DNA of 64,000 nucleotides from Clostridium chromiireducens (lineage in GTDB: Bacteria > Bacillota > Clostridia > Clostridiales > Clostridiaceae), in assembly GCF_002029255.1 (NCBI RefSeq), contig NZ_MZGT01000016.1, positions 21,166 through 85,165 of the forward strand, given 5' to 3'. Made by a program: the position numbers and the translations under genes. This document shows, one piece after another, positions 25,300 to 34,583 of the stretch. The first letter of the stretch is position 1, and each line of letters opens with the position of its first letter. The notes under the pieces were generated by a model that saw nothing but the letters and a program-made list of their open reading frames with translations, was not told the origin of the DNA and searched no databases.

Positions 25300-27861
25300 C
25301 TAACTATTAAATGATAATCTTTGTCTTTTCCTATTATAGTTATCCATCATTCTATCAAAATCAGCTTGACTCATAGATATTGCCTTGTAAACATCATCTT
25401 GTGATGCATTCCCATTAATAATAACTTGTGGAGCATAACTTAAGCTTACTGTTTGTTGTGGTTGAGAATTACTAATTATACTCTTAAGTTTGCTCACCGG
25501 TGATACAATTTCATCCTCATTACCTTCACCTATATTAGCTAAAATCCCTCCAGGTCTATGTTTTATATATCCACCATTAGCTAATTGAGGTATGGTTCCG
25601 ACTGTTTCTATGCTTACACCTGGTACCTTATTAGCCATACCTATTACAGTATTAACTCCACCAATAAACCCATTGATCATTCCGATTCCAGTATTAATTA
25701 TTGATTTAATTACATTCCAAATATCCATAAAGATACTTGAAATAGTACCTTTTATACTTGTAAATATCGAAACTATACCGTTATAAGCACTTTGAAAACC
25801 ACTAACAATTGTATTCCATATGGATATTACAATACTTGAAACACTGTTATATGCGCTGTTCCAAATGCTTACTATTGTATTCCATATAGATTTTAAAACT
25901 GCAGAAACTGAATTATAAATTGTAGTCCAAATACTTACTATTGCATTCCAGACTGAATTTAAAATAATAGAAACTGCTGCAGAAATTGAATTCCATGTTG
26001 TGACTATAACTTTCCATACTCTCGAAACTACACTTGATATTGTAGAATAAATTTTATTCCATACTACCGATAAATAATTTCCAATACTATTTGATGTGCT
26101 TTTTACACTTGATGAAATACTATTCCAGATACTTGAAAAAGCTTTGTATATGGTGTATCCAGTTACTATTATTATTGCTAATACTCCTTTAAAAATAGCA
26201 GATACTATTTTAAATAAAGGATTATTAACTATAGCATTTACTATGCTATTCCATGCGTTTAAAACTGCGTTTTTTATTGATTGCCATGCATTTGAAACTG
26301 ATTTCTTAATAGAATCCCATATAGGACTTAAAAAACCTTTAATTTGCTCCCAATGTTGGCCAATTAATAATGGTAATCCTAACATTGGAGCTACTGCTGT
26401 AAGTATTAACGGCCCCCATTCAGCTAAGAATCCTTTAAGCCATTCCCAAAAGCTAACAAATGTAGATTTAATTTTAACCCAAACAGTACTAAAGAAATTA
26501 CTTATTGTATCCCAATTCTGGTATAAGGCTATTCCAGCCACTATTAATGCAGCAATAGCAATTGTTATAACTCCAATTGGATTAGCTGCCATTGCAGCGT
26601 TTAATTCAAGTTGTGCTATAGATGCTAATGTCATACCTTCTCGCATTGCTCCCATTACTCCAGTTGTAACCCACCAAGCTTTATTTAAAACTTCAATTAT
26701 AAGCGCTCCCTTTTGCTGAATAGTTACTGCTGCTAATGCTAATCCATATGATGTAATACCTATTGCCACACCTTCAAGAACAAGCTTAACATTACTAAAG
26801 TTATTAATTACAAAGCTAACCACTTCATTAAATCCATTTAATGCGTTGCTTAATCCAGATTGTATTACATCAAATATTGAACCAGGATTAAAAGAACTCC
26901 AAATCTTATCTAATCCACTAATTTGAGTAAATCTCATTATGCTGCTCAATAAATTATCTACATTAGGCTTTAGGGAGCTTATTATACTTATTCCTTTATC
27001 AAAAGCTCCACCTAATGCAGTACCAATTTTATCAATTGATCCTCCATTAAACATTAGTAGTAAATTATTTAAATAAGGTAGTACTTTACCAGCAACTGTA
27101 GCAGCCATTTGAGATAAATTGGTTTGTGCTATTCTTACCTGGTTGGCAAAAGATTCACTTGTTTTATTAAAATCTCCCTGCACATCTTTAGTTGTACTCA
27201 TTAAGTAATTGTATCTCAATTGTACTTGCTCCGCTTGGCTCATACTTTGAAATGATTTTGTAATACCCTGACTTAAAGCAAATGCTTGTAAATTTGCAAC
27301 ACTCATATTTATACCAAGACTTTTTAATGGTTCAGTTTCACCACTAATTCCTGATTTAATCTTTTCAAAAGATTCTTCTATAGGTAAATTAAAAAACGAT
27401 GCAAAATCTCCAGATAGCCCACTTAAATTCTCTGACATGTTAACAAGACTATCCCCTGTTATTCCACTACTTTTCATAAGTGCTCCAATTGTTCCATTGA
27501 ACTGTTTTGCCTGTAGTTCAGAAAGTCCAAATGAATTAAGTGCTGTTTTACTCCATGCATCAATTTGAGTTGAACTATCTCTAAATGTTGTATCCACTAC
27601 ATTTTGAACTTCATTAAGCGAACTTGCTAATTCAACAGATTTTTTAGCTACTTCAGCTATTCCTATAGCAGCTGTAGCTCCTGCAACCACTTTAAATATT
27701 TTGCTTGCTCCCTCACTCAATCCTAAAAAGCTTTTACTTGCGGAAACTCCTTGATTTTCCAATCTCTTAATATCATTTGCTGCAGCATTAAAAGTAGCTC
27801 CAAAAGTTGAAGCCATTTTTGCACCAAGTAAAAAGGCTATTTCATATGTTTTACTTGCCAT
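25300..27861 (-). CDS. Tail tape measure protein
   Basis: 853 aa. N-terminal coiled region (KTYEIAFLLGAKMASTFGAT), a TP901-like core (LSEGASKIFKVVAGATAAIG, LQAKQFNGTIGALMKSSGIT), hydrophobic segments around 440-520 and 570-610, and tryptophan-spaced repeats such as IWNTIVSIWNSAYNSVSSIV between 650 and 750. It sets tail length during assembly. ATG at 27861 is preferred because AGGAGG lies 9 nt upstream and the E/E' stop overlaps it; the frame continues upstream to 27897 without a site. Confidence 0.93.
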   Translation of the reverse strand: MASKTYEIAFLLGAKMASTFGATFNAAANDIKRLENQGVSASKSFLGLSEGASKIFKVVAGATAAIGIAEVAKKSVELASSLNEVQNVVDTTFRDSSTQIDAWSKTALNSFGLSELQAKQFNGTIGALMKSSGITGDSLVNMSENLSGLSGDFASFFNLPIEESFEKIKSGISGETEPLKSLGINMSVANLQAFALSQGITKSFQSMSQAEQVQLRYNYLMSTTKDVQGDFNKTSESFANQVRIAQTNLSQMAATVAGKVLPYLNNLLLMFNGGSIDKIGTALGGAFDKGISIISSLKPNVDNLLSSIMRFTQISGLDKIWSSFNPGSIFDVIQSGLSNALNGFNEVVSFVINNFSNVKLVLEGVAIGITSYGLALAAVTIQQKGALIIEVLNKAWWVTTGVMGAMREGMTLASIAQLELNAAMAANPIGVITIAIAALIVAGIALYQNWDTISNFFSTVWVKIKSTFVSFWEWLKGFLAEWGPLILTAVAPMLGLPLLIGQHWEQIKGFLSPIWDSIKKSVSNAWQSIKNAVLNAWNSIVNAIVNNPLFKIVSAIFKGVLAIIIVTGYTIYKAFSSIWNSISSSVKSTSNSIGNYLSVVWNKIYSTISSVVSRVWKVIVTTWNSISAAVSIILNSVWNAIVSIWTTIYNSVSAVLKSIWNTIVSIWNSAYNSVSSIVISIWNTIVSGFQSAYNGIVSIFTSIKGTISSIFMDIWNVIKSIINTGIGMINGFIGGVNTVIGMANKVPGVSIETVGTIPQLANGGYIKHRPGGILANIGEGNEDEIVSPVSKLKSIISNSQPQQTVSLSYAPQVIINGNASQDDVYKAISMSQADFDRMMDNYNRKRQRLSFNS

Positions 27862-28368
27862 TTTTATTCGCCTCCTGAACTTCTTGTGCAATTTCACATA
27901 ATTCAGTTATGCTTAATTTCAAGAAAAATTCTATTGATGAAAATGTATTTAAACCAAGACGGACAGCTGCTTTTCTTAGCATCTGCCCGTCTCCTGGTTT
28001 AATTCCTAATTGTACAAAAAATTTACTACTGCAGTTTTAACCTTTACCCCTTCTCTTCCTGGTAAGTTAGTAAAAAATTCTAAAGGTTTTTTAGCTGCTT
28101 TGCTAGCTACTATTAAAGCATATGCCATAGACATTTCAGTTGAAGGAGCAATATTACCAGTAGCATAAAATAACTTATCCGTTTCAACAAGATCCTTGGT
28201 TGATATATTCTCAATGTCTGAAAGATCTATCCCCTCATATGTCTGCCCTTCGAATGTATAAGGCTTTTTAAACTTTATCTTATAAACTGAATCAACATCA
28301 ATTGAAGCAATATTTGTATTTTCCTTGCCTTCTTCTAAATTTGTATTTTGATTTTCTTGATCTAACAT
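27851..28368 (-). CDS. Tail assembly chaperone E+E' made by -1 frameshifting
   Basis: Extended product of about 172 aa. The zero-frame E gene stops at 28006 after VVNFLYN. At the slippery heptamer TTTTTTG (28,015-28,021 on the minus strand) a -1 shift continues in an open frame reading VQLGIKPGDGQMLRKAAVRL and further to the TAA at 27,851, overlapping the tape-measure start. P2 and many other phages make such E+E' or G+GT pairs, in which the extended form binds the tape measure. Confidence 0.82.
28006..28368 (-). CDS. Tail assembly protein E (gpE-like)
   Basis: 120 aa: an acidic N-terminus, then YKIKFKKPYTFEGQTYEGID, DIENISTKDLVETDKLFY and MAYALIVASKAAKKPLEFF, the P2 gpE / gp41-like tail assembly family. 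Ends just after a TTTTTTG slip site that gives the longer E+E' form. Lies between the tail-tube and tape-measure genes as in P2. Confidence 0.88.
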   Translation of the reverse strand: MLDQENQNTNLEEGKENTNIASIDVDSVYKIKFKKPYTFEGQTYEGIDLSDIENISTKDLVETDKLFYATGNIAPSTEMSMAYALIVASKAAKKPLEFFTNLPGREGVKVKTAVVNFLYN

Positions 28369-28388
28369 TCAAATTCCCTCCATTATTC

Positions 28389-28910
28389 TTATATTTGATT
28401 TCTAATAGCTGCTAAAACATCAACTCCATTAACTTTGAATACGAAGTTAAGTTTATCAAGCTCTATAAGTTCTTTTCCATTCTCTTCTACCTTTAAATAG
28501 ATTACTTCAAATGTATTTTTAGTTCCTGTTTGTTTTCCTACTGTTAATTTTCCTAAATCTACACCTTTACTTAATATTTTTGTTGTAACTTTTAATGGTC
28601 TGAATTTACTTGCACCACTTGCTACATCATAACTTTGTTGTGATGCTCTAAAAACTAGCGTTTTAGCTCCAGGTATTAATAGTTCTGCTGATTGTTCAGT
28701 TACAGTATTGAAAGTTACATCAATTTCTATTTTCCCGAAATGGCCTGGTACTGTTGATTCATATTCGCCGGCGATTCCAGCGCCTGAAACTGTTGAAGTC
28801 ATTTGCTCTAATTTAGGTAATGTTACATCAGTATTTAACCCAATTAACTTATCATTATCTAAATAAGCATTATAGTTTACTATTTTTTCTGGTATTGCAT
28901 TAATACTCAT
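28389..28910 (-). CDS. Major tail tube protein (FII-like)
   Basis: 173 aa: NAIPEKIVNYNAYLDNDKLI, DVTLPKLEQMTSTVSGAGIA and GHFGKIEIDVTFNTVTEQSA match the P2 FII tail tube family. Shares one base with the sheath gene upstream. Confidence 0.93.
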   Translation of the reverse strand: MSINAIPEKIVNYNAYLDNDKLIGLNTDVTLPKLEQMTSTVSGAGIAGEYESTVPGHFGKIEIDVTFNTVTEQSAELLIPGAKTLVFRASQQSYDVASGASKFRPLKVTTKILSKGVDLGKLTVGKQTGTKNTFEVIYLKVEENGKELIELDKLNFVFKVNGVDVLAAIRNQI

Positions 28911-30379
28911 TAATTATCACCTCCGAATAATGAAGTACTCACAAGACTAGGATCAAATTCAAGCACATTTATAATATTTTCTGCTGGTGTAAAAGCTCCA
29001 ATCGACTGTTTGAATATAATCTTTCCATTTAAGATATTTTCAGTTGGATTATCAGCTTGGTTAAAGCTTATTTTTGCTCCTGCAATTTGACCAACAGCTT
29101 GAAAACCATTAGCTTTTAAATTTTCATCATCAACTATTGATTCTATAAGCCTGTAATTTGTAGGATCATCGACTTTATCAAAGAATTCAACAATAAAGTT
29201 GTTTCCCCACCAATCAAAAACTCTTCTAACTGCAATCCATCTGTCTTTTGGATCTGTACTATCTGGATAAATACTTGTGTTATTCCCCCAAGTTCTCCAT
29301 CCTGACATATTTAAAGCAGTTATAATTCCTGCACCATTAAGCGCATTTGCTTGAGTTATATCTAAAAATACCTCTGAATCATCATCAAGAACTGTTGCAC
29401 TAATAGGAATTTTCTTATTTGATGGTGATTTATATGGAACATCTTTATTTTGGGTATCTAAATAAACAATTGATGCTGCGAAAATAGCACTATACCAATA
29501 AATTTTTTCGCCAATTTTAACTTTAGGCCAAAGAGCTAATTCTCTTTTATTTTTATAGTTATTTGTAGATTTCCAAGTAATTGCCTTAGAATAAGTATTA
29601 ACAGCTGAACTTGAACAATCAATATCAGATATAACCTGGCTGTTAAATGATCCATTAATAAGTGTATTTTTGTTTACTAATGCGGCCTCGACATCCTTTT
29701 TATGGCTCCATCCTGGTGCTATAAGCAATCCTGGCACTAAATTATACATAGGAAAGACTCTAGTAATACACTCTATTCCCTTATAAATATTGGTTGTATC
29801 ATCATATTTACCAATAATATCACTTGTAACTACTTTTGAAGGATCTATTTTATTATAAGATACCTTTAATTGAGTCGCTGTTCCTGGTATTGCTCCCCCA
29901 TCTAATATTGTAATTAATGGATATCCATCACTTCCAAATGCAACAGTGTAATCAGTATTTTTTGCATATGTTACTGCTCCTGCACTATCTTTCACAATAA
30001 AGTTAGTATCTAACAAAACTCCTGATGATGTAATTTGTGCAGTTTTATTTTTTATTGTTACTGTATCTGTCGATGAACCTTTATGAGTGTTTGGATCAAG
30101 TACATTTATAAGTACTAGTGGTCCAACTTCAAATACTTTAAAAAATGCATCAACGGCTTGACATAAAGTGTAGTTATCCCAATCATCACAATATCCAATT
30201 GCTGCAACAGCTTCTGAATAACTTTTAACTACAATAGGCTTGTTTACAGCAGCGTTAGGATTACTAATTAAATTTATTGGAGCAGTACCTATTGCAACCG
30301 TTATAGTTGATATAGATTGTGTTGGAATTGCTACTGAAGTAGCCTGTTCCTGAATCGAAATTCCATGTTGATATGTCAT
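28910..30379 (-). CDS. Tail sheath protein (FI-like)
   Basis: 489 aa: HGISIQEQATSVAIPTQSIS at the N-terminus, PMYNLVPGLLIAPGWSHKKD in the middle and ALNMSGWRTWGNNTSIYPDS with DRWIAVRRVFDWWGNNFIVE near the C-terminus match contractile tail sheath proteins. This establishes a myovirus morphology. Confidence 0.95.
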   Translation of the reverse strand: MTYQHGISIQEQATSVAIPTQSISTITVAIGTAPINLISNPNAAVNKPIVVKSYSEAVAAIGYCDDWDNYTLCQAVDAFFKVFEVGPLVLINVLDPNTHKGSSTDTVTIKNKTAQITSSGVLLDTNFIVKDSAGAVTYAKNTDYTVAFGSDGYPLITILDGGAIPGTATQLKVSYNKIDPSKVVTSDIIGKYDDTTNIYKGIECITRVFPMYNLVPGLLIAPGWSHKKDVEAALVNKNTLINGSFNSQVISDIDCSSSAVNTYSKAITWKSTNNYKNKRELALWPKVKIGEKIYWYSAIFAASIVYLDTQNKDVPYKSPSNKKIPISATVLDDDSEVFLDITQANALNGAGIITALNMSGWRTWGNNTSIYPDSTDPKDRWIAVRRVFDWWGNNFIVEFFDKVDDPTNYRLIESIVDDENLKANGFQAVGQIAGAKISFNQADNPTENILNGKIIFKQSIGAFTPAENIINVLEFDPSLVSTSLFGGDN

Positions 30380-30396
30380 TTAATTTACCTCCTAAT

Positions 30397-30870
30397 TTAA
30401 ATCAATGAATCATCAAATTGAATATTAGGTATATTCCAGTTTGTTTCTATACCACCAAAATAATGTGGGAATGTATCCTCTTCATGGATAGCCCATTTTA
30501 ATGGTAATTCTAATTCAAATTGATTATTATTAAAGTATTTTTTTGTTTTTAACCTATATTTTATTTTTTCAATTATATTCATTAGGTCCTTATACCCTTG
30601 ATTATCATCAGAATCGTCATATATACCAATGATAAAATATAATTTGCATGAGTCTTTTTCTTCACCTTCATCATTTTTGTTTTCACCATCCATTACTCTA
30701 ATAACTAAGTATGGAAAATATTCTGAATCCTTTTGACCTTGTATTGAAGGCAAATTTTGAGAGTACATATTTAATTTACCGCTTTCATTTTTAGAGTTTT
30801 TAAGTCTAAATTCTTTTAATTGCTCTTTAAGATCTGCAACTAATGCATCTTGTAGGATACTAGGAGTCAT
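30397..30870 (-). CDS. Probable tail terminator / completion protein
   Basis: 157 aa: SILQDALVADLKEQLKEF, YFPYLVIRVMDGENKNDEGE and KLYFIIGIYDDSDDNQGYKD, the mixed alpha/beta layout of head-tail or tail terminator proteins found just upstream of sheath genes. Shares one base with the preceding Z-like gene. Confidence 0.7.
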   Translation of the reverse strand: MTPSILQDALVADLKEQLKEFRLKNSKNESGKLNMYSQNLPSIQGQKDSEYFPYLVIRVMDGENKNDEGEEKDSCKLYFIIGIYDDSDDNQGYKDLMNIIEKIKYRLKTKKYFNNNQFELELPLKWAIHEEDTFPHYFGGIETNWNIPNIQFDDSLI

Positions 30871-31424
30871 TAGCTATTACCTCCCATTATTCTTTTAATC
30901 TCATGGTCAAGTCTCTGATCAAATACCTTTGAAGCTTCATTTTCGATAAACTCTTTTATTGAACTGGTACCTAACATTTGAGGTACCGCAGGACCAAATA
31001 ACTGTTGTATTGGCAATCTTGCTTTCGAAGTTCTCTTAAACACCTTATTTCCATTTATATCAGCAACAAACCCTCCTATAAGCTCCTTTAATCCACCTCT
31101 TTTTACTTCAACTCTTAAAACCTTGGGTGGCTTTTTAGGTCTCGGATTACTTGGATTAACTTTGAACTTTATAAGTGGTATTCTTTCTCCAGTTGACCTT
31201 AAAACTGCTCTTAAGCTTGACTTATTTGCCTTAGTTATATTAATAGTTGAGTTTATATCCTTGGCTTTTATGTTGTATTGTTCTCTTGCTTTCCTTGAAG
31301 CATTTGTTTTTGCTTTTGCTGCTGCTCTGTTTAATGCTCTTGATAATGCAATGGGAGCTTTGGCTTTATATTCACCAAGCTCCCTTTCAACTTCCTCAAA
31401 TTTAATTGAATCAATGGTTATCAT
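30870..31424 (-). CDS. Minor tail protein Z-like (GPZ)
   Basis: 184 aa, basic: ALSRALNRAAAKAKTNASRK, YNIKAKDINSTINITKANKS and RVEVKRGGLKELIGGFVAD match the lambda minor tail protein Z / tail completion family. Overlaps the next upstream gene by 4 bp. Confidence 0.82.
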   Translation of the reverse strand: MITIDSIKFEEVERELGEYKAKAPIALSRALNRAAAKAKTNASRKAREQYNIKAKDINSTINITKANKSSLRAVLRSTGERIPLIKFKVNPSNPRPKKPPKVLRVEVKRGGLKELIGGFVADINGNKVFKRTSKARLPIQQLFGPAVPQMLGTSSIKEFIENEASKVFDQRLDHEIKRIMGGNS

Positions 31425-31735
31425 GCTTTATTCTCACTCAATACAATGGTGTAAACTCCCATATCCTCTTGAAAATCAGTGACAAACTTAGGTTCTTTAT
31501 CAAATCTCATTCTTTGATTAATAACAGGTTCATAACCTAGAACATCTTTTTGAATATAAAAAAGGAGTTCACCTAAATAAGTGCCCTCTGCATACTTTTC
31601 TTTTCTTTCTTTTAACTTGTCACTATCAATAGTTATGGTTAAGTCTTTACCATCTATATCATGTTTAGATGAATATTCATCTTCATTAAAAATTGCTGCA
31701 TTATCACGTTCCAATATCTCCTTGAAGCTAGACAT
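31421..31735 (-). CDS. Head-tail attachment protein (FII of lambda-like)
   Basis: 104 aa: SFKEILERDNAAIFNEDEYS, DGKDLTITIDSDK and ELLFYIQKDVLGYEPVINQR match the Phage_attach family that joins lambda-type heads to tails. It marks the boundary between the head and tail blocks. Confidence 0.78.
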   Translation of the reverse strand: MSSFKEILERDNAAIFNEDEYSSKHDIDGKDLTITIDSDKLKERKEKYAEGTYLGELLFYIQKDVLGYEPVINQRMRFDKEPKFVTDFQEDMGVYTIVLSENKA

Positions 31736-31750
31736 TATTGCTTTGTATCC

Positions 31751-31912
31751 TTACTTAATAGTTTCTATTTTTTCAGCTGCAGCATCTATAAATTCAGCAA
31801 AACCAAGTCCAACTAATCTTTTTTCTTCATCTTCATTCATCTTAAGTTTTGCACCAACACTTTTTATATCACCATCAACATTAACCATTCCTTCTATTAC
31901 TTTAATTGCCAT
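31751..31912 (-). CDS. Small head-region protein of unknown function (53 aa)
   Basis: Reads MAIKVIEGMVNVDGDIKSVG and KMNEDEEKRLVGLGFAEFID. ATG at 31912 follows AGGAGGT. No family recognised with confidence; position after the major capsid gene matches FI-like packaging or connector accessory proteins. Confidence 0.7.
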   Translation of the reverse strand: MAIKVIEGMVNVDGDIKSVGAKLKMNEDEEKRLVGLGFAEFIDAAAEKIETIK

Positions 31913-31923
31913 AATGATACCTC

Positions 31924-32976
31924 CTATAAAACAGTTGCAACATACCAAGAATCAACTTCTTGTGGTGCTGGTAATGGTCTACTATGCATTGCAAGATATC
32001 TTGCTGCTGGATCTTTCTTAATCCATGTATCTGCGGCTCTTTCACCTAAGATAGATCTAAATCCACCTGTATTTTCGTCTGTAAGCGTAATTTCACCATA
32101 ATATATTGCTGACTTTGCATTACTAGAACCAAGTAGGCATATACCATTTGGGACTATTGGAAGTTCAGTAGGTGAATCTGGATTAGTCCAATCATCAATA
32201 TACCATTCATTATAAATATAAATTGGCATATTATATTTTAAAATCATTCCACCATAAATAACATTTTCACTCAATTGTTGTGGTTTAATTACTGCTAAAT
32301 CAACATTTCCAGAAAACTGATTCATATAATTAAGCGCTATAAGTCTTTGCATAAATGCATTATGAGTATCTGATGACATTAAGCATACGTTTGGCGTATG
32401 ATACCCATTTTTTTGACAAGTTAAAACCCATCTATCAATATCTTTAAGTGGATCTGATGTTGGAGAACTCCATAATGTAGCACCAGTAAGAGCTTCTTTA
32501 TTTGAGAATCCAAAATCTATTGTATAATTCACACCCTCACCTATAACTGGAATTTTACCAGTAAGCATTGATTGAGCTGCCATCCATTCCTCTCTTCTTA
32601 TAATGCTATCATTAAATTCAGCTAATTTATCTGTTAATAATGCAATTGCTCTTTCTTCTCTGGTTATTCCACCATATATATTCTCTCCAGGTGCTCTTAC
32701 TGAAAGATCTTCAATTGTTGTAACATCTTTCGGCTTTAAAAGTGGTGTTTCAAATGTATTTGTTTTATATCCTATTTTTTCAACTGTTTTAGCAGCAGAT
32801 TTTGGATTCACAAAAGGAGCTACTCTTCTTTTTCCTTTGTAGAAATCTATATCAATTTTTGTTCCTGGTACTGGAGTATGTTTTCTAAAAAATGTATCTC
32901 TAAAAAATCCTCCTGTTGCAGGTAATAATTTTATAACTCCATCCAATACTCTTGGATCATATATGTTTATTGGCAT
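31924..32976 (-). CDS. Major capsid protein (lambda gpE family)
   Basis: 350 aa: VLDGVIKLLPATGGFFRDTF, FPETPLLKP-like FETPLLKPKDVTTIEDLSVR, and EERAIALLTDKLAEFNDSII match Phage_cap_E. It forms the HK97-fold shell. It follows the decoration-protein gene, as in lambda (D then E). Confidence 0.93.
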   Translation of the reverse strand: MPINIYDPRVLDGVIKLLPATGGFFRDTFFRKHTPVPGTKIDIDFYKGKRRVAPFVNPKSAAKTVEKIGYKTNTFETPLLKPKDVTTIEDLSVRAPGENIYGGITREERAIALLTDKLAEFNDSIIRREEWMAAQSMLTGKIPVIGEGVNYTIDFGFSNKEALTGATLWSSPTSDPLKDIDRWVLTCQKNGYHTPNVCLMSSDTHNAFMQRLIALNYMNQFSGNVDLAVIKPQQLSENVIYGGMILKYNMPIYIYNEWYIDDWTNPDSPTELPIVPNGICLLGSSNAKSAIYYGEITLTDENTGGFRSILGERAADTWIKKDPAARYLAMHSRPLPAPQEVDSWYVATVL

Positions 32977-32994
32977 TTTCCATTCCCCCTATTA

Positions 32995-33339
32995 TTAATT
33001 TCTTTGAGACTTTATTAAATATATTGATTTTTCTGCTAAAACATCAAGGTTATCATCTGATGTTGAGCTTCCACCAAAACGCATTGCATTTGAATCAAAT
33101 TGACCTGTTTTATATCCAATGCTTGAAACTGTATTATTTTCATCTGTAGTTATATCTTCTGATGCAACAACTACAACATCAGCACTTGTAATAACTGCTG
33201 ATGGTCTTTGAAATTTACCTGAAACCTTTTTAAGGATATCTCCTCTTTGAATTGTTTGTGATACATCTATAGTTATTTGTTGAGTAACTATATCAACATC
33301 ACCAGCTAATAAATTGTCATACTTTAAAACTTCTGCCAT
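32995..33339 (-). CDS. Head decoration protein (gpD-like)
   Basis: 114 aa: AEVLKYDNLLAGDVDIVTQQ, QRGDILKKVSGKF and VVASEDITTDE match the lambda gpD family that stabilises the capsid. Good AGGAGG site. Confidence 0.9.
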   Translation of the reverse strand: MAEVLKYDNLLAGDVDIVTQQITIDVSQTIQRGDILKKVSGKFQRPSAVITSADVVVVASEDITTDENNTVSSIGYKTGQFDSNAMRFGGSSTSDDNLDVLAEKSIYLIKSQRN

Positions 33340-33353
33340 AATTATTTACCTCC

Positions 33354-33728
33354 TTATTTCCCTAATGTCTTTTTAGCTATATTTTGAACAAAATTTAAAG
33401 TACCAGTTACTTCATCTGTTCCATCATTATCAGATGAAGTTCCTGCTACTTCATTTGCATTTTGAGCATCTGCTTCAATTTGATTCATAAAGCCTGAATT
33501 AATCATTTTACCTTCCTGCATAGCTCTAAAAAGAACATCTTGAGCTGTAGCTCCATCCTTATACTTTTCTTCGTTTAAGAAAGCAGGATCAACTTTACCA
33601 TTAAGCATATCAAATGCTTTTAATCTTTCTCTTTCAGCTTTAATTCCTTCAATATTACCTTCGTTATATATTTGATTGTGTATTTCAGGTAATTGATTCT
33701 TTAATTCAGATTCGTTTTTAATAGACAT
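33354..33728 (-). CDS. Scaffold protein from an internal start inside the protease gene
   Basis: AAGGAGGG precedes an in-frame ATG at 33728 by 6-7 nt, giving a 124-aa product (MSIKNESELKNQLPEIHNQI... then ERLKAFDMLNGKVDPAFLN) identical to the C-terminus of the protease precursor. Lambda makes its scaffold Nu3 in the same way from within gene C. The strength of the internal site is seen; the use of it is inferred. Confidence 0.78.
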   Translation of the reverse strand: MSIKNESELKNQLPEIHNQIYNEGNIEGIKAERERLKAFDMLNGKVDPAFLNEEKYKDGATAQDVLFRAMQEGKMINSGFMNQIEADAQNANEVAGTSSDNDGTDEVTGTLNFVQNIAKKTLGK

Positions 33729-34583
33729 ATCTTTTCCCTCCTTATTATTTAAAATCATTTTACTGTAATTACGCATTGTAGTTTGGTCACATTTCCCATC
33801 ATTACAATTACCACATTCTGAACACTTACAATCATCAGATTCCTGTGAGCATCCATCACATTGGCATGTGTTTTCATTTTTTATTATGCTATTTACATTA
33901 AATGCAAGAAAATGCTTTAAAGATTCATTTACACTATTTTTTATAGCATTTCTATTGAATGTAAAGTTCATTATAGGTTCACTATCTTCTTTATTGCTAG
34001 ATTGGTATAATACACCATCTGCAAACTTTGCCTTTACTGCTTGATTTGCACTCATCCAGGTCTCATCATCCATCATAGATGATATTTCTGATTCATTTAG
34101 ACCAGTTTTAGCTACATAGGCATTAATAATGGTATTTTTTACAGTATCAAGAACATCTGCTGTTTTTCTCATTACCCTCATATCACCTTGAGCACTTGTT
34201 AATGGATTATGTATCATCATAATACCTACTGGTGACATTAATATTTCATCTGCAGCCATAGCAATAACTGATGCAGCTGACATCGCTATAGTTATTTTAG
34301 CAGTTACCTTTCCATCATGCTCTTTTAAAGCATTATATATTCCAGCTCCTGCAAAAACATCTCCCCCAAAAGAATCAATCCAAACTGTTATATCTTTGCC
34401 TTTGTATTGAGATAGTGCATTTCTAAAACTATTAGGTGATGCTACTGGTATTCCAAACCATTCATATATCCAGCTATCATCATCACTCATGATTTCGCCA
34501 CAAATTCTTAATTCAACGCTTTCAGGTTGAGTTTCTGTAGCTTCATTCTGTATAAAATTCCAAAACTTATTCAATATTCTCAC
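33354..34583 (-). CDS. ClpP/S49-like head maturation protease fused to scaffold
   Basis: 409 aa. Residues about 20-200 form a ClpP-like fold (VELRICGEIMSDDDSWIYEW, DITVWIDSFGGDVFAGAGIY) with the catalytic Ser in TIAMSAASVIAMAA and His in IMMIHNPLT. Then comes an insert with 8 Cys (CQCDGCSQESDDCKCSECGN and CNDGKC), and a scaffold-type C-terminus starting at MSIKNESEL. The protease trims scaffold and portal during capsid maturation. Overlaps the portal gene by 17 bp. The Cys cluster between the domains is unusual. Confidence 0.9.
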   Translation of the reverse strand: MRILNKFWNFIQNEATETQPESVELRICGEIMSDDDSWIYEWFGIPVASPNSFRNALSQYKGKDITVWIDSFGGDVFAGAGIYNALKEHDGKVTAKITIAMSAASVIAMAADEILMSPVGIMMIHNPLTSAQGDMRVMRKTADVLDTVKNTIINAYVAKTGLNESEISSMMDDETWMSANQAVKAKFADGVLYQSSNKEDSEPIMNFTFNRNAIKNSVNESLKHFLAFNVNSIIKNENTCQCDGCSQESDDCKCSECGNCNDGKCDQTTMRNYSKMILNNKEGKDMSIKNESELKNQLPEIHNQIYNEGNIEGIKAERERLKAFDMLNGKVDPAFLNEEKYKDGATAQDVLFRAMQEGKMINSGFMNQIEADAQNANEVAGTSSDNDGTDEVTGTLNFVQNIAKKTLGK

